Origin: Paludicola sp. MB14-C6
Lineage (GTDB): Bacteria; Bacillota; Clostridia; Oscillospirales; Ruminococcaceae
Assembly (NCBI RefSeq): GCF_030908625.1
Contig: NZ_CP133133.1
Location: 2,790,001-2,854,000 of the forward strand
Length of the DNA: 64,000 nt
Reading direction: 5' to 3'
The notes under the pieces were generated by a model. The model made no database searches, was not told where the DNA came from, and saw only the letters and a program-made list of their open reading frames with translations. Below, piece by piece: positions 8,330 through 16,513 of the stretch; position 1 is the stretch's first letter, and each line of letters opens with the position of its first letter. Position numbers and translations under genes: made by a program.

Positions 8330-10111
8330 ATGCAAAAGGTTGCAGTATATTGTCGTGTATCGACGGATAAAGATGACCAAGCAAATTCATTTGAAAGTCA
8401 ACAACGATATTTTAGGGACTATATAGATCGCCAGCCAGATTGGGAGCTTGCAAATATCTATGCAGACGAAGGGCTATCGGGCACCTCGACAAAGAAGCGT
8501 GCAGCATTTAATCGCATGATTAACGATGCAAATCTAGGTAAGTTTGATATTGTTATCACAAAAGAAGTGAGCCGTTTTTCAAGAAATATTCTAGATACGA
8601 TATCCTATACAAGAGAGCTACGAAGAAAAGGAATTGGTGTGTTATTTGCAAACGATGGTATTAACACACTAGAACCAGATTCAGAGTTGCGTTTATCCAT
8701 CATGGGCAGTATCGCACAAGAAGAAAGTCGTAAGACAAGCACTCGAGTGAAATGGGGACAGACCAGGCGAATGGAACAAGGGGTTGTCTTTGGGAGAAGT
8801 ATGCTTGGTTATGATGTGAAGAATGGTATGATGACAGTTAACCCAAGTGGTGCAGAAATTGTAAAGCTTATCTTTTATAAGTATGTAGAAGAGCGAAAAG
8901 GCACAAGTGTTATCGCACGAGAGCTTCGGGAAGCAGGCTACAAAACATATACAGGTAGTCCGAATTGGACGAATAGTGTGATTCTAAAGATTTTACGCAA
9001 TGAAAAGTATTGCGGTGATTTGTGTCAAAAAAAGACTTACACGCCTGATTACTTATCCCATGAAAAGAAATACAACTATGATGCGGAAGAAAAAGTGTTT
9101 TTAAAAGATCATCATGAAGCAATCATAGATAGAAAACTATGGGATAGAGCACAGAAAGAATTAGTGAGAAGAGATGTAGGTAGCAATGTGAAAATTGGAC
9201 ACGGAAATCGCTACGCACTTTCTGGGAAAATTAAATGTGGAGAATGTGGTGCCACCTTTGTTTCACGATATAAAACTCGCAAAAGTGGTAGCAAATATAA
9301 GTGCTGGAGATGTGGGGTAGCTACTGCATATGGCACAAAAAAGATTGATCAAGCAGGGAATGAAGTAGGCTGCAACATTGGAAGACAAATTCGCGATGAA
9401 ATTGCAATGCATGTCTTAAAGCAAAGTGTAGATAGCCTACTCATTGACAAAACTGCTGTGATTGATACTATTACAGATATTGTAACGAGTGTCATTAAAA
9501 GTTCAGAACAAGGGGAACAAATTAACTTAGTTAAACTCGAACATCAGCTAGAGACGATTATCCAAAAGAAAAAGAGCGTACTAGATGCCTTCTTTTCGCA
9601 AAGTATCACAAAAGAGGAAATGCGTATGATGACTGAGCAATATGATTCAGATATTACAGAACTAACAAATAAACTTAATATGGCAAAGCAAAAACAAGGG
9701 CTAGAGTATTCTTGCGATGATATGAAAACAGATATTGCAAAAAAGGTTGAGGATATTGTATATGGAAAAACAGATTGCGAAAATTTTTATGGTAACTTGT
9801 TAGATACAATTACTGTTTTTAGCGATCAGAAAATTCAGGTAACACTCAATCTTTTGCCAACAAAATGGACATATGTAGTAGAAAGTTTAAAGCAATTTGA
9901 AAAATATATGCAAATGCCAACAAACCCAGTAATAATGGGCGTTCATGAGGATGTGGCCCATAGTGTACACGATGTTCTACCCCCAAATGCCACAATTAGC
10001 GTTTCAACAAATGCAGTAACTACCGAGGTTCAAGAGGGAATGGCTCAATATAAACACGATATACCGATATCGGTTAGCAGCCCTTTCACATCTCCTGATG
10101 GAGCAATGTAG
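8330..10111 (+). CDS. Large serine recombinase (site-specific integrase/excisionase)
   Basis: This 593-residue recombinase has the standard three-part layout. Residues 1-150 are the resolvase catalytic domain, with the YCRVST motif (nucleophile Ser11) and RFSRN. A Recombinase domain follows (about 160-260). Then come a zinc ribbon with two CxxC pairs (IKCGECGATF, YKCWRCG) near 300-330 and a coiled-coil tail. It cuts and rejoins att sites to insert or excise an element. The ATG at 8330 is chosen because AAGGAAGGAG ends 9 bases before it. The last 15 or so codons are antisense to cotJC, which is what an insertion boundary inside that gene would produce; the foreign stop codon may therefore be host DNA. 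Confidence 0.95.
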   Translation: MQKVAVYCRVSTDKDDQANSFESQQRYFRDYIDRQPDWELANIYADEGLSGTSTKKRAAFNRMINDANLGKFDIVITKEVSRFSRNILDTISYTRELRRKGIGVLFANDGINTLEPDSELRLSIMGSIAQEESRKTSTRVKWGQTRRMEQGVVFGRSMLGYDVKNGMMTVNPSGAEIVKLIFYKYVEERKGTSVIARELREAGYKTYTGSPNWTNSVILKILRNEKYCGDLCQKKTYTPDYLSHEKKYNYDAEEKVFLKDHHEAIIDRKLWDRAQKELVRRDVGSNVKIGHGNRYALSGKIKCGECGATFVSRYKTRKSGSKYKCWRCGVATAYGTKKIDQAGNEVGCNIGRQIRDEIAMHVLKQSVDSLLIDKTAVIDTITDIVTSVIKSSEQGEQINLVKLEHQLETIIQKKKSVLDAFFSQSITKEEMRMMTEQYDSDITELTNKLNMAKQKQGLEYSCDDMKTDIAKKVEDIVYGKTDCENFYGNLLDTITVFSDQKIQVTLNLLPTKWTYVVESLKQFEKYMQMPTNPVIMGVHEDVAHSVHDVLPPNATISVSTNAVTTEVQEGMAQYKHDIPISVSSPFTSPDGAM

Positions 10112-10248
10112 CGTTGGCTTAAATAACGAGTAGAAGCACCAAGCTCACCATCAGGCCCTCCGTATTGGGTAATAATTAACTTTGCAAGTTCAGGATTCGG
10201 ATTTTTTATTTTAACAGGATACTGTAATTTTTTATCATAATGCCACAT
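10045..10248 (-). pseudogene. cotJC: cotJC, N-terminal fragment (manganese-catalase-like spore coat protein)
   Basis: 67 codons are open; the first 62 match the N terminus of CotJC closely (MWHYDKKLQYPVKI, LAKLIITQYGGPDGELGA, RYLSQRY, KGLLTDIG). CotJC proteins are about 190 residues, ferritin-like manganese catalases of the inner spore coat. Here the frame runs into recombinase DNA exactly where a TEE(L/F)AH segment, carrying a metal ligand, should follow, so about two thirds of the protein is missing. It is the third gene of a cotJA-cotJB-cotJC operon, starting 3 bases after cotJB. It is either a broken gene or the 5' half of a gene restored by excision. Confidence 0.85.
10055..10085. other. 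Probable att junction between element and cotJC
   Basis: Read on the minus strand, cotJC homology (LLTDIG) ends here and is replaced by unrelated ISCLY and a stop. The switch falls on a perfect 12-bp palindrome, ACCGATATCGGT (10063-10074). Crossover by the adjacent serine recombinase at or beside this palindrome is inferred. Confidence 0.6.
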
Positions 10249-10251
10249 AAA

Positions 10252-10509
10252 TTATACCTCACTTCCGTATTCCCAAGGCCATTTGGTAGTTACCCAATCC
10301 CAAACCTTATCATTGTTAACATCAGCTATTGTCAATGGACCGTAATTGTTAATATATTCTTGCCTTGCTTCTTCTGCCATAACCTTGTATTTTTGATAAA
10401 AAGCGAGTGCTTCTTTGTCATATTTGTGTGTGTCGAGGTAGAGAGCTGTCTCAAATAACGTAAAGTCGCATATTTGTATATGTTTCAATAATGATTGCTT
10501 ATCTTTCAT
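10252..10509 (-). CDS. cotJB: Spore coat protein CotJB
   Basis: An 85-residue protein matching the CotJB family: LLKHIQICDFTLFETALYLD near the N terminus and the C-terminal GPLTIADVNNDKVWDWVTTK and WPWE segment. It is a coat component made in the mother cell. The ATG at 10509 is preferred over the GTG at 10527 because an AGGAGG site lies 9 bases upstream of it and overlaps the GTG. It overlaps the end of cotJA by 11 bases, the usual operon arrangement. Confidence 0.93.
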   Translation of the reverse strand: MKDKQSLLKHIQICDFTLFETALYLDTHKYDKEALAFYQKYKVMAEEARQEYINNYGPLTIADVNNDKVWDWVTTKWPWEYGSEV

Positions 10510-10708
10510 TTGGAATAGCCTCCTCACCTAAAAATGGTTTGTCTAAGCAAGGAAAAAGCGTACCTCTCATAAATCCTACCGCAGGTTCATATGTTTTGTC
10601 CCAGCTTTGATACGGTACATATGCCATACCAAAGGAGATAGGTTGATTCGTAAATATGCTTATATCTCCTGTGCTTGCATTTGATCTTTCATTTAGATTA
10701 TCAATCAT
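10499..10708 (-). CDS. cotJA: Spore coat-associated protein CotJA
   Basis: About 69 residues with the CotJA signature: MAYVPYQSWDKTYEPAVGF, then GTLFPCLDKPFLG. It acts with CotJB and CotJC in the spore coat. Two starts are possible: ATG 10720 abuts the AAAGGA site with no spacer, whereas ATG 10708 has a long but usable spacing; I use 10708. The frame is open to 10780. The operon reads leftward from here into the interrupted cotJC. A mother-cell sigma factor promoter is expected upstream, but I could not identify one convincingly. Confidence 0.9.
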   Translation of the reverse strand: MIDNLNERSNASTGDISIFTNQPISFGMAYVPYQSWDKTYEPAVGFMRGTLFPCLDKPFLGEEAIPNER

Positions 10709-10885
10709 AAAAATCTTCATTCCTTTCGTGATACATATTCTCAAAGTGCAAACAGTTGTACTTTGCGCTTTTGTGTTCAATATTTAGAACATTCTGCTAG
10801 TATCATAATATGCTGACAGCTTTTATCGGTGAAAGCAAAGAATAAAGTTATTATGCTTGGTATTAAACAGTTAGTAAGGCATATA

Positions 10886-10921
10886 AAAAGGCAGTATCAA
10901 AATAACTTTGATACTGCCTAA
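10886..10921 (-). terminator. Terminator of the CDF transporter gene
   Basis: Perfect 13-bp stem (10889-10901 and 10907-10919), 5-base loop. A-rich on the left and right of the + strand, so it can work in both directions; it ends the minus-strand transporter transcript. Confidence 0.9.
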
Positions 10922-10930
10922 AAAAACATT

Positions 10931-12103
10931 TTATTTTGAAATATAAGCTTTATCTACATTGATTACAACCTCGAGCGTATTATCCAAAACTTTTACTGCA
11001 TTTGCGATTGATTCGATAATTTGTTTATCAGTCATACGAAACTTATGTGGCACAACAATATCAAAAATCAGATTTGTATGGGTAGGTCCTTCAATCATTC
11101 TAAAATCATGCAGCTCAATGGAAGCATCAATCAGCTTAACCATTGCCAGCACTTTTATTTTCATGGCGTTTGAAACAGAATCATTAACAACAATGGGATC
11201 CATATGAATAACAGCTTCACAGCCAAACTCTTTTTTGATATCACGTTCGATATTGTCAATGGTATCATGAATCGACATGATATCAATATTACAAGGCACT
11301 TCAGCATGTAAAGAAACAATCGTTCGGTTTGGACCATAGTTATGAACAATTAAATCATGTGTGCCAACAACGCCGTTATAAGATAATACTTTATCTTCAA
11401 TTGCTTTTACAAATTCAGAAGTAGGAGCTTCACCAAGCAACGGATTTAACGTTTCTCTTGCGGTATTAAAGCCAGTATAAAGGATAAATGCAGCTACAAC
11501 GATTCCAGCATAAGAGTCTAAATTAAAACCGGTGAAAAAAGAAATGATCATGCTGATTGCAACAGTGGAAGTAGCAATAATATCGCTTAAACTGTCCATT
11601 GCAGTTGCCTTCAAAGCAATAGAACCAATTGCTTTACTTATTTTAAGATTGAAAAAATACATCCATAGTTTCATTAATATAGCTATAATTAATATACTGA
11701 ATGAGAGAATACTTATCGCAATAGGTTCAGGATGAAATATCTTTTCCAAAGAAGTTTTACCGAGTTCAAAACCCATTAATATAATAATCATTGCAACAAT
11801 TAAGCCGGCAACGTATTCCATTCTACCATGCCCAAACGGGTGATCATCGTCAGCAGGAGAGCCGGATATCTTAAATCCGAGTAGGGAAACGATAGAAGAA
11901 CCTGCATCGGAAAGGTTATTAAAAGCATCGGCAGTAATAGCAATGGATGAAGTTAATAGTCCTGCGATAAATTTAATTGTGCAAAGAAAGATATTGCAAA
12001 TAATTCCTACGATTGAAGCTAATAAACCATAGTTTTGCCTTACTTGCATATTATGAATTTCTTTGTAATTTTTAATAAATAGGCGTGTTAAAAGTTTTGT
12101 CAT
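10931..12103 (-). CDS. Cation diffusion facilitator (CDF) family transporter
   Basis: A protein of 390 residues with six membrane helices and a C-terminal cytoplasmic metal-sensing domain, as in MMT1/FieF-type CDF exporters that expel Zn, Fe, Mn or Co using the proton gradient. Visible signatures are ADAFNNLSDAGSS in helix II (metal-binding Asp residues), DDDHPFGHGRMEY after it, and the second metal-site helix (ALKATAMDSLSDI). The C-terminal extension after residue 290 is longer than in FieF and holds a repeated ferredoxin-like unit. Single-gene transcript, closed by the hairpin at 10886. The metal cannot be told from sequence alone. Confidence 0.93.
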   Translation of the reverse strand: MTKLLTRLFIKNYKEIHNMQVRQNYGLLASIVGIICNIFLCTIKFIAGLLTSSIAITADAFNNLSDAGSSIVSLLGFKISGSPADDDHPFGHGRMEYVAGLIVAMIIILMGFELGKTSLEKIFHPEPIAISILSFSILIIAILMKLWMYFFNLKISKAIGSIALKATAMDSLSDIIATSTVAISMIISFFTGFNLDSYAGIVVAAFILYTGFNTARETLNPLLGEAPTSEFVKAIEDKVLSYNGVVGTHDLIVHNYGPNRTIVSLHAEVPCNIDIMSIHDTIDNIERDIKKEFGCEAVIHMDPIVVNDSVSNAMKIKVLAMVKLIDASIELHDFRMIEGPTHTNLIFDIVVPHKFRMTDKQIIESIANAVKVLDNTLEVVINVDKAYISK

Positions 12104-12227
12104 TTAGTTATTCAGACCTTTTCTTAATAATAATACTATTATATACTTCGTATTCAGAGTTAGTCAATGACAACAGGATTTCTGTATAAAATAACGGATT
12201 GTGATTATACTAATAAAGGGTGATTTT

Positions 12228-12656
12228 ATGGAACAAAATATAGAATTTTTAACAAAAATATATCAAAATGCAAAAATGGGTGAAGAATCAATCGACCCAA
12301 TTATTAACAGAACAACAAATGAAAGATTAAGACAAGATTTAATTACTCAAAAACAAGGCTATGTCAGTCTTGGAAAAAAAGCAAAAACTGAAATTATGAG
12401 AAGCAACGAAAAGCCAAAGGATTTGAGTCCAATGACAAAGTATGCGACAAAAAGCATGGTTAAAATCAACACAATGATGAATCATACACCCACTCATATT
12501 GCAAAAATGATGATTCAAGGAAGCACAATGGGTATCATTGATGCACAAGAGTGCTTGCATAAATATTCATCTGCACAAAGCTGCGTAAAAGATTTGGCAA
12601 ATGAAGTTCTTACTTTCGAGCAAAATAATATTGAACGATTAAAAACATATTTATAA
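12228..12656 (+). CDS. Conserved clostridial helical protein of unknown function
   Basis: 142 residues from an ATG with AAAGGG 7 bases upstream; the frame is open to 12201, but the earlier start lacks a site. The protein is nearly all helix, with no signal peptide or membrane segment. I recognise it as a type common in clostridial genomes (IYQNAKMG...SHIA-like...MMIQGSTMG...NIERLKTYL), and its helical pattern recalls ferritin-like four-helix bundles, but no metal-ligand set is visible. It is divergent from the CDF gene and followed by its own terminator, so it is monocistronic. No function can be assigned. Confidence 0.8.
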   Translation: MEQNIEFLTKIYQNAKMGEESIDPIINRTTNERLRQDLITQKQGYVSLGKKAKTEIMRSNEKPKDLSPMTKYATKSMVKINTMMNHTPTHIAKMMIQGSTMGIIDAQECLHKYSSAQSCVKDLANEVLTFEQNNIERLKTYL

Positions 12657-12657
12657 T

Positions 12658-12690
12658 AAAAAAGTCATCTTTTAAGATGACTTTTTTATT
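12658..12690 (+). terminator. Rho-independent terminator
   Basis: 10-bp perfect stem (AAAGTCATCT, 12661-12670, and 12675-12684), 4-base loop, run of seven T. Confidence 0.9.
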
Positions 12691-13083
12691 ATCTCAGCCG
12701 TATTGTGAAGTAGCATTTGTTCGTATAACATCTTGTATGTGCGTAAAGTAATCATCAAATTGAGTTCCAATATGTTTTATAAATATGCTTAAACAGTATG
12801 ATAGCAAAAAAACAGCTGCCAAATAGGCAGCAAAATTAAATTATGTAAATGGAGTAATGAAGGGAGTTGCAACATTAGTATAGCACATTAACTAATACTT
12901 GTAAATGCATATTTATACTTTATTTTGTGAATATACGTATAAATATTAACTAATTAAATCCAAATAATTACTGATTTATAATATTCTATAAGCTGATACA
13001 AATTGATTCTGAAAAAACATTGAAAAAATGCCGAAAATATGGTTAAATAGAAGAAAGAAAATTGCGAAAGCAGGTATAAAGAG
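12691..13083. other. AT-rich intergenic region before the amidohydrolase
   Basis: No gene seen. A short hairpin (GCTGCC-N5-GGCAGC, 12815-12831) without a T tract is the only structure. The right part presumably holds the promoter of the amidohydrolase-fumarase pair. Confidence 0.5.
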
Positions 13084-14253
13084 ATGCTCATTATAAATGC
13101 AAAAATTATCACAATGGAAAATGAGACCATAGATAACGGTTACATTGTAATTAAGGATAAAATAATTGAAAGAGTCGGCTATATGGAAGATTTAAATGTC
13201 ACTTCCAAACGATATATAGATGCTAAAGGTGGCTTAGTGCTTCCGGGCTTTATTGATCCCCATTGTCATATCGGCATGTGGGATGATGGGCTTGGATTTG
13301 AAGGGGATGATGGAAACGAAGAAACCGATCCGATTACTCCTCACTTAAGGGCAATTGATGCTGTGAATTCGTTCGACGATTGCTTTCAAGAGGCTTTAGA
13401 TGCCGGTATTACAACTGTGTTAACAGGGCCGGGCTCAACAAACCCGATTGCAGGTCAATGGTGTGCAATGAAAACCAGACGTGACCGAATTGATAACTTA
13501 ATTGTTGCTTCTCCTGTAGGAATGAAATTTGCGTTAGGCGAAAATCCTAAAACTACATATAATGCAAAAAATCTATCTCCTGTAACCCGTATGGCAACAG
13601 CTGCTTTAATTCGTGAACAATTACAAAAAACTAAACGCTATATGGAAGATATGGAACGTTGGCATGAAGATGAAGAATTGGATGAACCAGAATATGATAT
13701 GAAATGTGAAGCTTTGATACCGGTTTTAAAACGTGAGATTAAGGCGTTCTTTCATGCCCATAGAGCTGATGATATCTTTACAGCAATTCGTATAGCAGAA
13801 GAGTTTAACTTAGATTATGTATTAGTCCATGCGACAGAAGCTTATAAAATTGCAACACAACTTCAAACGGTTATGCCAAAAATTATTACTGGACCAATTA
13901 TTTGCGATCGAAGTAAACCAGAATTAAAAGGATTAACTCCTAAAAATGCAGGCATATTAAGAAGTGTTGGAATTGAAACCGCAATATGCACAGATCATCC
14001 GGTGATTCCAATTCAATACCTTGCTTTGTCTGCTGCTATTAGTGCAAAAGAAGGATTAGGTACAACGAGCGCATTAGAAGCAATTACGATCAATGCTGCA
14101 AAAATGGCAGGTATTGATAAAAGGGTTGGCTCAATTAAAGTGGGCAAAGATGCTGATATTTTAGTATTTAACAAAAACCCATTGGATGTTATGGCATCAC
14201 CAACACATGTCGTTGTGGATGGTATGCTTGTGAAGGGGCAGTTTAGCGAATGA
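13084..14253 (+). CDS. Amidohydrolase (imidazolonepropionase-like)
   Basis: A protein of 389 residues with the metal-dependent amidohydrolase fold. The N-terminal beta-sandwich (LIINAKIITMEN) leads into GFIDPHCHIG, the HxH metal pair. AHRADD and VHATEAYKI supply later His ligands. CTDHPVIP carries the catalytic Asp, and the ITINAAKMAGI...GSIKVGKDADILVF end is typical. It hydrolyses a C-N bond in a cyclic or linear amide; the substrate is not readable. Its stop overlaps the start of the fumarase-like gene by four bases (ATGA), implying translational coupling and perhaps one pathway, for example histidine- or pyrimidine-like degradation feeding a C4 acid. Confidence 0.88.
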   Translation: MLIINAKIITMENETIDNGYIVIKDKIIERVGYMEDLNVTSKRYIDAKGGLVLPGFIDPHCHIGMWDDGLGFEGDDGNEETDPITPHLRAIDAVNSFDDCFQEALDAGITTVLTGPGSTNPIAGQWCAMKTRRDRIDNLIVASPVGMKFALGENPKTTYNAKNLSPVTRMATAALIREQLQKTKRYMEDMERWHEDEELDEPEYDMKCEALIPVLKREIKAFFHAHRADDIFTAIRIAEEFNLDYVLVHATEAYKIATQLQTVMPKIITGPIICDRSKPELKGLTPKNAGILRSVGIETAICTDHPVIPIQYLALSAAISAKEGLGTTSALEAITINAAKMAGIDKRVGSIKVGKDADILVFNKNPLDVMASPTHVVVDGMLVKGQFSE

Positions 14254-15092
14254 GAACAATACAAACAAGTGAAATCACAAAAGTAGTAAAGGATCTTTGT
14301 ATTCAAGCCAATAAAGTATTACCATGTGATTTGGTGTCTACGATTCGTAGCGCAAAAGAAACCGAATCCAATGAGCTTGGAAAAAGCATTTTGGGAGATT
14401 TACTTGAAAACTTGAATGCAGCGAAAGAACTTGATATTCCAATATGCCAAGATACAGGAATGGCAATTATTTTTGTTGAACTTGGTCAAGAGGTACATCT
14501 TACAGGTGGACTGTTAAATGACGCTATCAATGAAGGCGTACGTCAGGGATATATCGATGGTTGTTTACGTTGCTCTATCGTCAAAGATCCAATTAACCGT
14601 GTGAATACCAATGATAATACACCTGCAATTATTCATTTAAGCATGGTAGCAGGAGATCAAATCCATATTACAGTAGCACCTAAGGGATTTGGCAGTGAAA
14701 ATATGAGTGCAATAAAAATGTTCACACCAAGTGCTTCTGTAGAAGATATGATTCAATTTGTATGCAAAACTGTTAAAAAAGCAGGCTCGAATCCATGCCC
14801 ACCAATTGTCGTTGGTGTAGGCATCGGTGGGGATTTTGAACATTGTGCATACTTAGCTAAAAAAGCATTGTGTACATCAGTATCCAAACCGAATGAAGAT
14901 AGCTTTTATGCTGAACTGGAAAATAGAATGCTTTCTGAAATAAATAAACTGGGGGTTGGAGTGCAAGGCTTTGGTGGTGATACTACAGCACTTGCCGTTA
15001 AGATTTTACAACATCCAACACATATCGCTGGGCTTCCGGTAGCCGTAAATATTGGCTGCCATGTTACAAGACATAAAGAAAAAACAATATAA
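14250..15092 (+). CDS. Fumarate hydratase class I, alpha subunit-like
   Basis: A protein of 280 residues corresponding to the iron-sulfur alpha subunit of two-subunit class I fumarases or L(+)-tartrate dehydratases (TtdA/FumA N-terminal type). Conserved elements are [10 protein letters not shown], the [11 protein letters not shown] stretch, KGFGSENMS, and [12 protein letters not shown]; cysteines near residues 70, 109 and 189 are likely 4Fe-4S ligands. The beta subunit normally follows directly, but here a terminator and an unrelated nitroreductase follow. The partner must be elsewhere or the enzyme has another job beside the amidohydrolase. The reaction is trans-addition of water to an enoic diacid. 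Confidence 0.88.
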   Translation: MRTIQTSEITKVVKDLCIQANKVLPCDLVSTIRSAKETESNELGKSILGDLLENLNAAKELDIPICQDTGMAIIFVELGQEVHLTGGLLNDAINEGVRQGYIDGCLRCSIVKDPINRVNTNDNTPAIIHLSMVAGDQIHITVAPKGFGSENMSAIKMFTPSASVEDMIQFVCKTVKKAGSNPCPPIVVGVGIGGDFEHCAYLAKKALCTSVSKPNEDSFYAELENRMLSEINKLGVGVQGFGGDTTALAVKILQHPTHIAGLPVAVNIGCHVTRHKEKTI

Positions 15093-15101
15093 TTTGAATT
15101 G

Positions 15102-15134
15102 ATTAGGAACAGTATTCAGCTGTTCCTAATTTAC
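15102..15134 (+). terminator. Terminator after the fumarase-like gene
   Basis: Perfect 11-bp stem (15102-15112 and 15120-15130), 7-base loop, short T-rich end. Confidence 0.75.
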
Positions 15135-15187
15135 TCATATTAACCAAATCAAGCATAAATTATATATTGACGATTATTGTATAAGTA

Positions 15188-15216
15188 TTGCAAATATTAT
15201 CAATTTATAGTATAAT
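15188..15216 (+). promoter_or_regulatory. Housekeeping promoter of the nitroreductase gene
   Basis: TTGCAA (15188-15193), 17-base spacer, TATAAT (15211-15216). A 12-bp tandem direct repeat, TGACATCAAGAA, follows at 15232 and 15245. Confidence 0.75.
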
Positions 15217-15269
15217 TTATAATTGTAAAAATGACATCAAGAATTGACATCAAGAAGGAACATTAAAGT

Positions 15270-15806
15270 ATGAATGATTTTTATGATCTTGTTATGCGGA
15301 GAGAAAGTTGTCATGACTTTTTAGAAACTCCTGTTGAACAAGAAAAACTGAACAAAATAATTGAAATTGCTCGGTTGTCTCCGTCGGCATGTAATAGCCA
15401 GCCTTGGAGTTTTGTTGTTGCAAACAAACCGGAAGTTTGTTCTAAAATTGCACCTTGTTTGCAAGATTGTGGATTGAACAAGTTTAGCGAAAACTGCCCG
15501 GCTTTTATTATTGTAATCGAGGAAAAAGTTAATTTTAAAACTATAATTGGTGGAGTGACACATAACCAATATTACGCACCAATTGATCTTGGAATTGCAA
15601 CAGCACATATTTGTTTGGCTGCTTCTGATTTGGGACTATCAACTTGTATAATGGGTTGGTTGAATGAAAGCAAATTAAAAAAATTGCTATCTATTAACCA
15701 AACTAAGCGGATTCGCTTGGTAATCGGTGTAGGTTATGCAGCAACAGAAGAGATACATGAAAAGAAACGTAAATCGTTTGATGAAATTGTAAGATATATT
15801 AAGTAA
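15270..15806 (+). CDS. Nitroreductase family flavoprotein
   Basis: A protein of 178 residues, typical of the small FMN-dependent nitroreductase group. The N-terminal RRESCHDF replaces the common RRSxRxF. ARLSPSACNSQPW is the FMN-phosphate contact, and the DLGIATAHICLAASDLGLSTC helix and GVGYAATE end are standard. These homodimers reduce nitro, quinone or flavin substrates with NAD(P)H; the physiological substrate is unknown. The GAAGGA site lies inside the second copy of a 12-bp direct repeat. A terminator follows within 2 bases of the stop. Confidence 0.92.
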   Translation: MNDFYDLVMRRESCHDFLETPVEQEKLNKIIEIARLSPSACNSQPWSFVVANKPEVCSKIAPCLQDCGLNKFSENCPAFIIVIEEKVNFKTIIGGVTHNQYYAPIDLGIATAHICLAASDLGLSTCIMGWLNESKLKKLLSINQTKRIRLVIGVGYAATEEIHEKKRKSFDEIVRYIK

Positions 15807-15807
15807 C

Positions 15808-15834
15808 AAAAACGAGCTTTATGCTCGTTTTTTT
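15808..15834 (+). terminator. Rho-independent terminator after nitroreductase
   Basis: 10-bp stem (AAAAACGAGC and its complement), 5-base loop, seven T. Confidence 0.9.
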
Positions 15835-15921
15835 GCTCTAACGTGATTCATAATTTCTTAATAGAAAATAAACGAAAAAAGTGGTAAAATAAATATAGTA
15901 AAAAAAGAGGCGGGGATTATT

Positions 15922-16374
15922 TTGAAATTACAATGTAGAAAGTCAACCATATTTAATATTTGTTTATGGAGTATCATCGGTATTGTAGCAATCGTATTGC
16001 TATCATCAGCAGTTATCTCTAGTGAATTAGAGGTTTCCTATCGAATCATTTCAAGTGTAGGCTTGTTTATCATTATTGCTTTTTGTGCAATTATGGTATG
16101 GAATCTAATCACAATGTATCGTCATTTTGTTGTGGTAGATGAAAATGTTGTAACGATAAACTTTGGACTAATTAGGGGAAAACGTGTTTTTGCAGTTAAA
16201 GACATAGAAAGAGTAGAATATACACGATATAATATAATTTTTTATGTGAAAAATTATAAACCGATTAAAATTGATTTATATTATATTAGGCCTGAAGATG
16301 GCAATGTATTTGTTTCGCAATTAGAAAACCAAGGTGTCAAAGTAAGAACTGTTAAAAAAGCCACAAAAATATAA
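15922..16374 (+). CDS. Membrane protein with C-terminal PH-like domain
   Basis: 150 residues from a TTG preceded by GAGGCGGGG. Two membrane segments (about 12-32 and 42-65) precede a beta-rich cytoplasmic domain (VVVDENVVTINFGLIRG then VKDIERVEYTRY) resembling bacterial PH domains (bPH_2/YdbT-like). The role is unknown; such proteins are often linked to envelope stress or metabolite sensing. It has its own leader and no close operon partner. Confidence 0.7.
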   Translation: MKLQCRKSTIFNICLWSIIGIVAIVLLSSAVISSELEVSYRIISSVGLFIIIAFCAIMVWNLITMYRHFVVVDENVVTINFGLIRGKRVFAVKDIERVEYTRYNIIFYVKNYKPIKIDLYYIRPEDGNVFVSQLENQGVKVRTVKKATKI

Positions 16375-16513
16375 TAGAAATAGGCTACCTTGATTGGTAG
16401 GAGCATTTCAACATTTGCACAAACTGCAAATATATGATATACTTAGTAATAGTACATTAGTTAGATTTTATGTCTTTATAGTCATTTGTGCTTTTTAAGC
16501 ACCGGAGGTAAGA

